The position numbers were made by a program, and so were the translations under genes. A DNA stretch of 36,689 nucleotides, taken from Bacteroidales bacterium. GTDB lineage: Bacteria > Bacteroidota > Bacteroidia > Bacteroidales > UBA932. The notes under the pieces were generated by a model. It was not told where the DNA came from, did no database searches, and worked only from the letters and a program-made list of their open reading frames with translations. The DNA lies in contig JAGCYZ010000033.1 of NCBI GenBank assembly GCA_017960545.1, forward strand, positions 1-36,689. Reading direction: 5' to 3'. This document shows, one piece after another, positions 1 to 8,637 of this stretch; the first letter of the stretch is position 1; every line of letters starts with the position of its first letter.

Positions 1-252
1 CGACTCGTTATACATCAGATGGCCGTTGCCTACCCATAGATGTGGATTAAGCTGATGGAATACTACGTCATCATCCCTGTAAACCTCAGGGAAGTCTTCC
101 ATCTGGAGAGTAGATACTGTAGGATCATCCTGAGGGAGTTCTGGAGACAATACAGAAGCCAGGGCAGGTATTCTGTCTGCTACTGCGACTCCTGCCGCTA
201 CGGCCGCCATCTTCTTGATGGCAGACCTGCGTGATAATTTATTTGAATTCAT
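1..252 (-). CDS. Tat-exported protein, N-terminal part (possible metallo-beta-lactamase-fold hydrolase)
   Basis: Only the first 84 codons are inside the window; the frame runs open through the left edge. The start is the ATG at 252. The N-terminus has a twin-arginine signal (SRRSAIKKM at residues 7-15) followed by a small hydrophobic Ala/Val-rich stretch, so export of a folded protein by the Tat system is likely. The last residues in view (VVFHQLNPHLWVGNGHLMYN) resemble the first strands of metallo-beta-lactamase-fold hydrolases, which precede the HxHxDH metal motif, but that motif lies outside the window. The family call is therefore tentative; the exported start is well supported. It is divergent from the GH51 gene. 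Confidence 0.6.
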   Translation of the reverse strand, partial: MNSNKLSRRSAIKKMAAVAAGVAVADRIPALASVLSPELPQDDPTVSTLQMEDFPEVYRDDDVVFHQLNPHLWVGNGHLMYNES

Positions 253-368
253 ATCCATATACTATGGTAGATCTGGTTGATAATGAAACTATTTTGCTTT
301 CTAAAAGTACAAATATCTTCTGGATTAACCAAAAAAGCTCTACAATTAACATAGGAACGGCCACAATA

Positions 369-397
369 TTGACATCCACGATAATTAAGTATATTTG
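369..397 (+). promoter_or_regulatory. Bacteroidetes-type promoter for the GH51 operon
   Basis: TTG at 369-371, an 18-base spacer and TATATTTG at 390-397 match the TTG/TAnnTTTG consensus of Bacteroidetes. The -7 element ends only 5 bases before the ATG at 403, so the transcript would be nearly leaderless. The rest of the 253-402 gap shows nothing else recognisable. Confidence 0.65.
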
Positions 398-402
398 TAG
401 TT

Positions 403-3024
403 ATGAAAACAATCTTCAAATTCATCGCGCTTTTGTGTCTGTGCCTGCCTCTGTGCAACTGCTCGGACACAACAAAATCTGTCATCGACGTAGATATGGC
501 AGATGTAGTCACAGATTTTCCTCAGGACCTCTGGGGTATTTTCATCGAAGAAATCAGCCGTTCCGGTGACGGTGGCCTCTGGCCTGAGATGATATACAAT
601 ATGGGCTTCGAGGAGAAGGACGTCCCAGACGACTGTGTTGTCATAGGCGACGACATCCACGGCCCTGCAAAGCCCAACTATCAGTCCGGTCAGGTGAAGG
701 GGTACATCTTCTATCATTTCGACCCTCAGAACAAGACAGAGGGCTGGAGCCTTGAACCGTTGGCTTCATCTACAGCGACGATGAGCGTTGTCAGCACCAA
801 TCCTGTCAGCAAGGGCAACGCAAACAACCTCCGGCTGGACATCAAGGGCAACGGAGCGAAACTCTCCAACGAAGGATACGCCGGCCTCAATATGGTCAGC
901 GGAGACAAATACAACTTCTCTTTCTACGCCCGCGCCACAGCCGCATACAGCGGAAACGTAAAAGCTTCCATCATAGGCAAGGACGGCAAGGAGATTTTCT
1001 CCCAAACCTTCAACCTCAACAAGAACGGAGGATGGAACAAGTATGATGCTGTGGTGGAGAGCGGCATCACGGACAACAAGGCCAAGCTCGTGATGGAATT
1101 CGACGGCCAAGGCCAGCTGTTCATAGACTACATCTCCCTGCTTCCCCAGGAGACCTTTATGGGCCACGGCCTCAGAAAGGATATAGCCCAGACCCTGGCT
1201 GACATCAAGCCTTCATTCATCCGCTGGCCGGGCGGCTGCATCGTGGAAGGACTCTCTATGGAGGACCGCATCAAGTGGAAGGAGACCATTGGAGACCGCA
1301 TCGAACGTGTGGGCAAGATGGACTTGTGGGGTTACCACAACAGTTGCAGCATCGGCTACCACGATTTCCTCCAGTTCTGCGAAGACATCGGAGCCGAGCC
1401 TATGTTCGTCATCAACGCCGGCCTGTCCTGCGTAGTACGCAACGGTGACTATTGGGAACTTGACGAGATGGAGCCGCTCATCCAAGACCATCTCGACGCC
1501 ATTGAATATGCTATCGGAGGCCCCGATACAAAATGGGGCGCCGTAAGGGCCAAAAACGGACACCCGGAACCGTTCCACCTCAAATACATAGAGATAGGTA
1601 ACGAAAATTCCGGCGAAGTGTATGCAAAGCACTACAGCTACATCTACAAGCGGCTCAAGGAGAAATACCCTCAGATCAAGTACATCAGCACCCACGACCG
1701 TCTCACTCCGGTTCCCGACACCTACGAAGCCGGGACTGTAGAGATGATCGACCCTCACTACTATGTCCGCCCCGAACAGTTCTTCAACACTACAGACATC
1801 TTCTACACTGCTCCACGCGGTCTCTATGATGTATATGTAGGAGAATATGCAGTAAACAGCGGCGTGGGACCGGGCACTCTGGAAGGCGCTCTAGCCGAAG
1901 CCTCGTTTATGCTCGGCATAGAAAAGAACTCCGACCTTGTGAAAATAGCCTCCTACGCTCCTATCCTCGAAAACACTGATTTCCAGATGTGGCCCACAAA
2001 CCTCATCCGCTTCAAGAACAACATTGTCGTGCCCCGCACCTCATACCACGTGCAGTGTATGTTCAGCAACAACCGTCCTGATATCGTCCTGGGCACAAGA
2101 CTCGCACTGAAACAGGCCGCCCCCAAGCTTGAAGGCAAGACAGGATTCGCGGCCACAGTGAACGCCACCGGCTCAAAGGTAGAGATGAAGGACTTCTCCG
2201 TCAACGGCAAGGCAACGGCGGGCATTTGGGAAGAGCAGGGCTCCTGGGACAAGACTGCAGATGGATACGCCACCGGCGAATTCAAAGACCTCACATACCT
2301 GGTAGAGCCAAATCTCTATATTCCGGGAACTAACAAGAATTTGCCTCCAAGGCTGTCTTCAGGCGGCTGGATCACATCCGCTTCAGAAGCTTCCGGCAAT
2401 TTCGAAGTGGCGGCAAAGGTCAAGTTCGAGGACAGCCTGGGCAGCTTCGGCATACGCTTCGCCGTAAAGGACGACAGGAACTACCTCACTTTCAACGTAA
2501 GCGCTCCCCGATTCAGAGGCCCTGCCCCTGCTGCCGCAACCGCGCCTAAATATACCGCATCCGTTGCAATGGTCGAGGGCAACACCAACATCTCGCTTGG
2601 TACCCTCAGCAGCGAGGTCGATCTCTCCGCAGGTGAATGGCACGATGTGAAGGTAGCCGTAAACGGCTCCGAAATCACCTGCTTCATCGACGGCAACGAG
2701 ATAGGCAAGGCAGAATACAAGCCTCTGCAGAAGAGATATGCTCTCGCCGGTTATGACCGTGAGAGCGGAGAGATGATCATCAAGGTTGTCAACGCCCTCA
2801 ACGAGCCTTTCAGCACCGCCATCAATCTCTCCAATGTCGCTTCTGTGGAGTCCCAGGGCAAAGTCATCACCCTGTCCGCAGATTCGCTCTACGATGAGAA
2901 CGATTTTGAGAATCCCAATAAGATTCATCCTGTAGAAAGCGTTTACAACAAGTTCTCGAAATCATTCAGTATGACTTTCGAGCCTAATTCATTCACGATC
3001 CTCAGAGTAAAAGTCAAGGAATAA
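403..3024 (+). CDS. alpha-L-arabinofuranosidase, GH51, lipoprotein with CBM-like and LamG-like domains
   Basis: The protein of 873 residues removes alpha-L-arabinofuranosyl side chains from polysaccharides such as arabinoxylan, arabinan or arabinosylated xyloglucan. A lipobox (LCNC, Cys20) predicts surface or periplasmic lipid anchoring. The GIFIEEI/GDGGLW motif near residues 45-60 is typical of this GH51 group. Residues about 110-245 look like a carbohydrate-binding beta-sandwich (CBM4_9 type), followed by the TIM barrel. The acid/base is Glu401 in IEIGNEN and the nucleophile is Glu481 in VGEYAV. A concanavalin/LamG-like domain at about 650-778 interrupts the C-terminal beta-domain, whose last strands (SFTILRVKVKE) close the protein. 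It is first in an operon with the nitroreductase-like protein (12 bases) and the M28 peptidase. The exact polymer is not fixed by sequence. Confidence 0.9.
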   Translation: MKTIFKFIALLCLCLPLCNCSDTTKSVIDVDMADVVTDFPQDLWGIFIEEISRSGDGGLWPEMIYNMGFEEKDVPDDCVVIGDDIHGPAKPNYQSGQVKGYIFYHFDPQNKTEGWSLEPLASSTATMSVVSTNPVSKGNANNLRLDIKGNGAKLSNEGYAGLNMVSGDKYNFSFYARATAAYSGNVKASIIGKDGKEIFSQTFNLNKNGGWNKYDAVVESGITDNKAKLVMEFDGQGQLFIDYISLLPQETFMGHGLRKDIAQTLADIKPSFIRWPGGCIVEGLSMEDRIKWKETIGDRIERVGKMDLWGYHNSCSIGYHDFLQFCEDIGAEPMFVINAGLSCVVRNGDYWELDEMEPLIQDHLDAIEYAIGGPDTKWGAVRAKNGHPEPFHLKYIEIGNENSGEVYAKHYSYIYKRLKEKYPQIKYISTHDRLTPVPDTYEAGTVEMIDPHYYVRPEQFFNTTDIFYTAPRGLYDVYVGEYAVNSGVGPGTLEGALAEASFMLGIEKNSDLVKIASYAPILENTDFQMWPTNLIRFKNNIVVPRTSYHVQCMFSNNRPDIVLGTRLALKQAAPKLEGKTGFAATVNATGSKVEMKDFSVNGKATAGIWEEQGSWDKTADGYATGEFKDLTYLVEPNLYIPGTNKNLPPRLSSGGWITSASEASGNFEVAAKVKFEDSLGSFGIRFAVKDDRNYLTFNVSAPRFRGPAPAAATAPKYTASVAMVEGNTNISLGTLSSEVDLSAGEWHDVKVAVNGSEITCFIDGNEIGKAEYKPLQKRYALAGYDRESGEMIIKVVNALNEPFSTAINLSNVASVESQGKVITLSADSLYDENDFENPNKIHPVESVYNKFSKSFSMTFEPNSFTILRVKVKE

Positions 3025-3036
3025 AGTTACCTCAAA

Positions 3037-3645
3037 ATGAAAAAGATACTAATAGTTTTGGCCGTGGCCTCAATGGCAGTGTTCACAGCCTGCAGTTCCC
3101 GTCAAAAAGCGCCGGAGGCTTCAAATGATGCCGCCCAGGCGGTCCTGAACAACATTTTCTCGCGTAAGAGCGTACGCTCATATACTGACCAGCCTGTCCC
3201 GGAAGAGATGGTAGAGACTCTTCTCAGGGCCGCTATGTCAGCTCCTTCAGGAATGAACGTCCAGCCTTGGCACTTTGTAGTAGTCAACACCCGTGAAACG
3301 CTCGACAGGCTGGCAAAGGAAATCCCTAACCGGATGCTTGAAACCGCCCCTCTGGCAATAGTAGTCTGCGGGGAGACAATGCTTGGCGAAGGGCGCCCCA
3401 ATCCCAACTGGAAACTTGACGCATCAGCCGCTACGGAGAACCTTCTCCTTGCGGCGGAGGCGCTGGGCCTTGGCGCCGTATGGACGGCGGCAGACTATGA
3501 CGCCCGCGCCGACGCCGTCATCGAAGTGCTTGGAATCCCTTCAAACGCCCGCCCCCTCTGCGTAGTGCCCATAGGTTTCCCTGCAGGCAATGACCAACCT
3601 AAGGACAAGTGGAAACCAGAGCGTATCCATTATAACAAGTGGTAA
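3037..3645 (+). CDS. nitroreductase-family flavoprotein, predicted lipoprotein
   Basis: The protein of 202 residues has a signal peptide with lipobox FTAC (Cys19), followed by a complete nitroreductase fold. The FMN-binding motif is RKSVRSYTDQPV (about 43-54); SAPSGMNVQPW (about 68-78) is the classic second motif, and LGLGAVWTA (about 143-151) the third. Members use FMN and NAD(P)H to reduce nitro compounds, quinones or similar substrates and are normally cytoplasmic. A lipoprotein signal on this fold is unusual because flavin and reductant would have to be available outside the inner membrane. It lies between GH51 and the M28 peptidase in a tight operon. The substrate is unknown. Confidence 0.85.
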   Translation: MKKILIVLAVASMAVFTACSSRQKAPEASNDAAQAVLNNIFSRKSVRSYTDQPVPEEMVETLLRAAMSAPSGMNVQPWHFVVVNTRETLDRLAKEIPNRMLETAPLAIVVCGETMLGEGRPNPNWKLDASAATENLLLAAEALGLGAVWTAADYDARADAVIEVLGIPSNARPLCVVPIGFPAGNDQPKDKWKPERIHYNKW

Positions 3646-3664
3646 CAATTAATCCCAAGATACA

Positions 3665-5221
3665 ATGAAAAGAGTTTTTTTCCTCGTCCCCTTGCTTGCC
3701 GCCATATTCGGCTGCAACCTGGCAAGCGCACAAGTGTCGCAATCTCCTGAACTGGCCACCAAAATCAAAGAAGAAGGCCTGAACAATTCCAAGATACAGG
3801 AGATCTCACAGTTTATGACCGACCTCCTGGGCTCCAGGCTGACTGCCTCCCAACAGAAACGCAGGGCCGAGTCATTGGTAATCAATAAGTTGCAGGAGTT
3901 CAGCCTGTCCAACCCACGCGCAGAATTCGCTACTGAGTTCACCAGGGGCGGATGGGATGTGGTAAAGACCTATGCAGCAATGACATCTCCCTACTACTGC
4001 GCTTTCTCCGTCAATCCCAAAGCCTGGTCAGGTAGCACAAACGGCCTTGTGAAAGCAGAGTGCGTGATCTTTGACGTACAGACTAAAGAAGACCTGGAAA
4101 AATACAGGGGCAACATAAGCGGCAAGATCCTGCTTATGCCCGCCACCCAGACATACAGGATAAGTTTCGACCCGCTGGCAAGCCGTTATACAGAGGAGCA
4201 ATTGCAAACCCTAGCTTTGGACAGCCGTACCAGCAACGCCGTCTCCCCTGCCGGCCCTCCCTCTTCCGGGCAGGTTTCCGCACAGTCAGTTGCTGACAGG
4301 AATGCCCGCCAGGAGCTCCAGAGACTGACAAACGAGCTCCTTGCAAGCGAGAGGCCCGTTTGCATCGTAACCGGCCGCGGTTCCTTCAATGTTCCAAGCG
4401 GCACAGGCGTTTCATATACGGTGGGCTCCCCCGAACCTACTCCGGAAATTATGATGCCTATAGAGGACCACGGAAGGATGGTACGTCTCATTCAGAACGG
4501 CCAGAAGGTGGAGATGGAGCTGGAACTCATCAACAAGTTCACCGACGACCAGGAGGTCCATAACGTCTATGCCGAAATCCCCGGAACCGATCCCAAGCTC
4601 AAGGACGAGATTGTACTCATCGGCGCTCACCTGGATTCCTGGCACGGCGGCACCGGCGCGGCTGACAACAGTTCCGGCTGTATAGTGATGATTGAGGCTA
4701 TGCGTATCCTCAAGGCCCTTGGAATTCAGCCAAAAAGGACCATTCGCCTTGCCCTGTGGGGCGGCGAGGAGCAGGGACTTTACGGCTCTCGCGGTTATAT
4801 GGAGAAATACCTGTACAAGGAGCAGCAGAAACTTCCCGGATATGACAAGTTCGCCCTCTACCTGAATATGGACAACGGATCCGGACGTTTCCGCGGCATT
4901 TACCTTGAGAGGAATGACTCGGCTTATCCTTTCTTCGAGGCTTGGATGAAGTATATCGAGCCCCTTGGATTCAACTACCTTTCTCCCAGGAACACAGGCT
5001 CTACAGACCACGTAACGTTCTCAAGGATAGGCCTCCCTGCATATCAGTTCATTCAGGATGTTCTGGAATACAACAGGACCTATCACACCATTATGGACAC
5101 TTACGAGCGCCTCTCCCTCAATGACCTGGCCCTCGATGCTACAATGGTGGCCTGGCTGGCGGTTTGCGCAGCCAACGATCCCGGCAGGATCCCCGTGAAC
5201 CCTGCAGTTACATTAAGGTAA
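3665..5221 (+). CDS. secreted M28-family zinc peptidase
   Basis: The protein of 518 residues has a cleavable signal peptide (cut near LASA-Q, about residue 23). It matches M28 metallopeptidases that hydrolyse peptides as aminopeptidases or carboxypeptidases in the periplasm. The two-zinc ligand set is visible: His322 in AHLDSW, Asp334 in AADNSSG, the Glu368/Glu369 pair in GGEEQGLYGS, Asp403 in NMDNGSG and His474 in YHTIMDT. The region between about 95 and 310 would hold the usual PA-like insert. It is the last gene of the GH51 operon, 19 bases after the nitroreductase. Its stop is 6 bases from the stop of the convergent VOC gene. Confidence 0.9.
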   Translation: MKRVFFLVPLLAAIFGCNLASAQVSQSPELATKIKEEGLNNSKIQEISQFMTDLLGSRLTASQQKRRAESLVINKLQEFSLSNPRAEFATEFTRGGWDVVKTYAAMTSPYYCAFSVNPKAWSGSTNGLVKAECVIFDVQTKEDLEKYRGNISGKILLMPATQTYRISFDPLASRYTEEQLQTLALDSRTSNAVSPAGPPSSGQVSAQSVADRNARQELQRLTNELLASERPVCIVTGRGSFNVPSGTGVSYTVGSPEPTPEIMMPIEDHGRMVRLIQNGQKVEMELELINKFTDDQEVHNVYAEIPGTDPKLKDEIVLIGAHLDSWHGGTGAADNSSGCIVMIEAMRILKALGIQPKRTIRLALWGGEEQGLYGSRGYMEKYLYKEQQKLPGYDKFALYLNMDNGSGRFRGIYLERNDSAYPFFEAWMKYIEPLGFNYLSPRNTGSTDHVTFSRIGLPAYQFIQDVLEYNRTYHTIMDTYERLSLNDLALDATMVAWLAVCAANDPGRIPVNPAVTLR

Positions 5222-5227
5222 ACTGCC

Positions 5228-6190
5228 CTATCGTACGGGCTTGATATTGAGATTTACCCCCAGCACGTCTTCGGTATCCACTATGGTCCAGCTGCTGCCG
5301 GGGTAAATTCCTATTGTGCGGTCAGTGTCGTAGCCCATATCCTTAAGGAACTGGATGACTTTGTCGCGTGCGTCACCTACTTCAAATCCCAGGTGATGTA
5401 CGCCAAAGCCGTGCTCGTCCTGGAACTCGCGGAACGTGCTTGGCGTGTCGTCTATCTGGTGCAATTCCAGAGCCCAGCCGCCCATATCAATGACGCACAT
5501 CTGCAAGTCGCACGGAATGTCTTTTCCCCTGTAGGTATATGGATTACCGGGGTTGCTGCGCAGGTGGTTCACCCAGATCTCAGGCTCGGGAACGCCAAGC
5601 AGGATGGCCCAGGCCTTTGCGGATTTCTGTATGTCTTTTACCACCAGGGCTACCTGGATGAACTGGTCCTTTCTCAGGATGCCTCCCTGCTCGGACATAT
5701 AGCCCTTCATCTTGGCTATTCCATACTTGGCCACTTCCAGGTCCTCTTCTGAAGTAGCTCCGCTGAAAGCGAATGCCATCTTGCAGCCCAGGAACTCGTC
5801 ATACGCGCCTCCGACATATCCCAGCTCGCCATTGATCTTCTTATGGTTGGGATTTCCGCTGTCGGCCTCGGTGGCGATCACCTCTCCGCATTTGGACCAG
5901 GCAATTGCAACCAGGTTCCAGCCTTCCTTGAGCTTGTACGGCGTACCTACCACCTTCATTTCGCCTATCCAGTCTACGGTTTCGCCTTTGTTCAGGACGG
6001 AGGCTGTAGCCACACCTTCAATACCCATTTCTTCCGCCTTAGCCTTCATATCTTCCAAGGCCTTGACAATGAATCCTTTCAATTGTTCGTTAGTCATATC
6101 CTTCTCATTTATTACCTGGTTCGCCTGCCCGGAAGCGGAAAAAGACACCGCCAGACAAGCACCGATTACTAATAACAAAAACCTTTTCAT
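5228..6190 (-). CDS. secreted GlcG/HbpS-like and VOC two-domain protein
   Basis: The start at 6190 is chosen because it gives a clean signal peptide (MKRFLLLVIGACLAVSFSAS) and lies 13 bases after the upstream stop; a longer in-frame start at 6292 would overlap the SMP-30 gene. The mature part has an N-terminal domain (about 30-165) like GlcG/HbpS proteins, recognised by VATASVLNKGE and the FAFSGATSEEDLEVAKYG stretch. A C-terminal VOC (glyoxalase/dioxygenase) domain covers about 180-319. Usual VOC metal ligands are only partly kept: LELHQ and GVHHLGF are present, but the first His is Gln (FIQVALVV) and the last Glu position reads VNLN. A catalytic role is thus uncertain; ligand binding is possible. 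Confidence 0.75.
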   Translation of the reverse strand: MKRFLLLVIGACLAVSFSASGQANQVINEKDMTNEQLKGFIVKALEDMKAKAEEMGIEGVATASVLNKGETVDWIGEMKVVGTPYKLKEGWNLVAIAWSKCGEVIATEADSGNPNHKKINGELGYVGGAYDEFLGCKMAFAFSGATSEEDLEVAKYGIAKMKGYMSEQGGILRKDQFIQVALVVKDIQKSAKAWAILLGVPEPEIWVNHLRSNPGNPYTYRGKDIPCDLQMCVIDMGGWALELHQIDDTPSTFREFQDEHGFGVHHLGFEVGDARDKVIQFLKDMGYDTDRTIGIYPGSSWTIVDTEDVLGVNLNIKPVR

Positions 6191-6203
6191 ATCGATTATC
6201 TCT

Positions 6204-7193
6204 TTAATTAGCGTGGAAATACTTGCTCTTGACCCCCTTGACACCTGGCTTGACCACGAACAGCTTGCCTGCCTGGGGATACCTGGCGGCACTGCCGCGG
6301 GGCATATAGATGGATGCAGTGGTTATATACAACTCATCCAGGTCCTTGCCTCCGAAAGCAACGGAAGATACATTGGGCGCAGGGACATCTATGCGGCAAA
6401 GCATCTCGCCGGTATGGGGATTCCAGCGGGTTACGCAGCCCCCTTCCCAATTGGCCACCCAGAGCATACCTTCAGCATCCAGGGTGTTTCCGTCCGGGTT
6501 TCCCATACCGTCAGGGATTGTTATGATCTCTCTCCTGTTGGAGATTTCGCCTTTCTTTTCATTGAAGTCGAAGGCCGAAACCTTGCCTGTAGGGGTGTCT
6601 GCGTAATACATTGTCTTACCGTCCAGAGACCAGGAGACGCCGTTGGAGATTGTTACGTCACTGAGCATCTTCTTGCCTTTCCCCTTTCCTTCCACAAGAT
6701 ACAATCCGCTTTTGTTGGGAGTGGAGTTATTGTCCATCGTGCCCACCCACAGGCGGCCGCGGGCGTCGCATTTGCCGTCGTTGTATTTGTTTCCGGGGAT
6801 GCCTCCCTCCGGGTCGCATAAAAAGGTGAGCGATTCGTCCTTGAGGTCCAGCTCATATACTCCTGTGCGGATGGCGACTATTATCTTGTCTTTCTTATAC
6901 GGAACCACGGTGCCCACATCCGTTCCCAGCTTTATTTCCCTGTTCTTTCCGTTGTCCGGGGTATAGATCATGACGCTCCCCTGCGTGTCTATCCACAGGA
7001 GCCTGTTGTATTTGTAGTCCCAGATTGCGCCTTCGCCAAGGCGGACTATGGTATCCAGCACCGGCTGGCATACAAGATTGTCGCCTATGGGGGTTATCTT
7101 CCGGGCGTCCTGCCTTGCTCCCGTATCGTTGCAGGCCGACACTGAGATGAGTGCAAAAGCCGCCAGAGCGATGAAAATGGAATGGTGTTTCAT
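6204..7193 (-). CDS. SMP-30/gluconolactonase-family lipoprotein
   Basis: The start at 7193 gives a lipoprotein signal (lipobox SVSAC, Cys21) and 329 residues; an upstream ATG at 7283 would add a non-signal stretch and is rejected. The protein is a six-bladed beta-propeller of the SMP-30/gluconolactonase/LRE family. Metal-ligand motifs are present: GEGAIWD near residue 53, the YNDGKCDARGRLWVGTMD segment near 140-160, SNGVSW and NPDGNTLDAEGMLWVANW. Such enzymes hydrolyse aldonolactones or other lactones with a divalent metal. It is followed after 13 bases by the GlcG/VOC protein, so the two are probably co-transcribed. The substrate is not deducible. Confidence 0.85.
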   Translation of the reverse strand: MKHHSIFIALAAFALISVSACNDTGARQDARKITPIGDNLVCQPVLDTIVRLGEGAIWDYKYNRLLWIDTQGSVMIYTPDNGKNREIKLGTDVGTVVPYKKDKIIVAIRTGVYELDLKDESLTFLCDPEGGIPGNKYNDGKCDARGRLWVGTMDNNSTPNKSGLYLVEGKGKGKKMLSDVTISNGVSWSLDGKTMYYADTPTGKVSAFDFNEKKGEISNRREIITIPDGMGNPDGNTLDAEGMLWVANWEGGCVTRWNPHTGEMLCRIDVPAPNVSSVAFGGKDLDELYITTASIYMPRGSAARYPQAGKLFVVKPGVKGVKSKYFHAN

Positions 7194-7257
7194 TGTGGTC
7201 TTGGATTTACCTTGTAATATAACTATTCCCTGCACAAAAAGCACATAAAAGCAGGTA

Positions 7258-7290
7258 TTTTTGAAAAAAGGATAATAAACCATATTTTTG
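7258..7290 (+). promoter_or_regulatory. promoter for the MATE gene
   Basis: TTTTTG at 7258-7263, a 19-base spacer and TATTTTTG at 7283-7290 match the TTG/TAnnTTTG consensus. The -7 element ends 7 bases before the ATG at 7298, giving a leader of only a few bases. Confidence 0.65.
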
Positions 7291-7297
7291 CCCCGCC

Positions 7298-8629
7298 ATG
7301 ACAGAGATTGAAGGCCATTACGGTTACGGAAGGATATTGAAGGCTATGGGGCCAATGGTGCTTATGATGATGGTGACATCAATATACAGCATCGTTGACG
7401 GGTGGTTCATTTCCAATTATGCAGGCAGCACAGCCTTTGCGGCAATGAACATCATCTGGCCTGGAATAGCCATCATCTCCGCTTTGGGCCTGATGGTGGG
7501 CGCGGGGGGAAGCGCATTGGTTTCCAAGACCTTCGGCGAAGGAAACCCGCAGCGCGCGAACCGCATCTTCACTATGCTCATCCGCCTCACTTTCATAGCG
7601 GGAGCTATCATTTCGGCCTTGTTGATTGTTTTTATGAAACCCGTGGCAATAGCCCTGGGAGCAGAGGGGGAAATGGTGCGCCTGGCGGTTATCTACGGCA
7701 GCATCCTCACCGCCGCCCTGCCCGTGTATATGCTTCAGATGGCCTTCCAGCCTTTCTTTATGACCGCAGGGCGCCCGGAACTGGGCACTATGAACAGCAT
7801 TGCCTGCGGACTTACCAACATAGTGCTGGACGCCGTTTTCGTGGCCGGCTTCGGATGGGGGCTCACCGGCGCCGCCGTAGCCACGGCCGCATCCTTCCTG
7901 GTGGGCGGCTTCATCCCCCTGGGCTTCTTCGAATCCCGCAGGAACAAAACCATAGTGCAGTTTGTGCACAACTGCGGCCTGGACTGGAACGCGGTGGGCC
8001 AATCCTGCCTGAACGGACTTTCCGAATTCGTGGGGAACATCTCGTTCAACATAATTGGCATCTGCTACAACCTTCAGCTGATGAAGTACATAGGAGAGAA
8101 CGGCGTATCCGCATACGGCGTGCTGATGTACGTGGGATTCATCTTCGGCTCCATTTTCATCGGCTACAATATGGGCATCTCCCAGGTGATAGCCTTCAAC
8201 TACGGCGCGGGAAACAAGGAGGAACTGCGCAGCCTGCTCCACAAAAGCCTTGTACTGATAGGTATTTGCAGCGTGCTCATCACGGCTGCCGTGCAGCTGC
8301 TCTCGCCGGCCCTTTCGCGCCTGTTCGTGGGATATGACCAGGAACTGTGCAGCCTTACTGAACACGCGCTGCATATCTATATGATTTCTTTCCTGATCTG
8401 CGGGTTCAATATGTTCACATCGGCCTGGTTCACGGCCCTTAACAACGGGCCCGTTTCGGCCGTAGCATCCTTTACCCGGACTCTGGTGTTCGAGCTGGGA
8501 TGCGTGATGGTACTGCCGCTGCTGTTAGGCATAGACGGCATATGGTCCGCGGTGAATTTTGCGGAGGTCTTCGCCCTTATCCTGTCCGCCGCCCTGGTTC
8601 TGGGCTACAGGAAGCGCTACGGATATTGA
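7298..8629 (+). CDS. MATE-family efflux transporter
   Basis: The protein of 443 residues is polytopic, with about 12 hydrophobic helices over its whole length, matching multidrug and toxic compound extrusion transporters (Na+ or H+ antiport of organic cations and drugs at the inner membrane). The N-terminal MVTSIYSIVDGWFISNYAGS stretch (about 26-45) is typical of the prokaryotic DinF/NorM-like branch. The length is normal for the family. It is transcribed alone; its stop is 8 bases from the stop of the convergent aldo-keto reductase. The substrate is unknown. Confidence 0.92.
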   Translation: MTEIEGHYGYGRILKAMGPMVLMMMVTSIYSIVDGWFISNYAGSTAFAAMNIIWPGIAIISALGLMVGAGGSALVSKTFGEGNPQRANRIFTMLIRLTFIAGAIISALLIVFMKPVAIALGAEGEMVRLAVIYGSILTAALPVYMLQMAFQPFFMTAGRPELGTMNSIACGLTNIVLDAVFVAGFGWGLTGAAVATAASFLVGGFIPLGFFESRRNKTIVQFVHNCGLDWNAVGQSCLNGLSEFVGNISFNIIGICYNLQLMKYIGENGVSAYGVLMYVGFIFGSIFIGYNMGISQVIAFNYGAGNKEELRSLLHKSLVLIGICSVLITAAVQLLSPALSRLFVGYDQELCSLTEHALHIYMISFLICGFNMFTSAWFTALNNGPVSAVASFTRTLVFELGCVMVLPLLLGIDGIWSAVNFAEVFALILSAALVLGYRKRYGY

Positions 8630-8637
8630 CCCTTTCC

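Noticed and set aside
5228..6292. Longer start for the GlcG/VOC gene at 6292
   Set aside because: The added 34 residues overlap the SMP-30 coding end and hide the signal peptide that begins at 6190.
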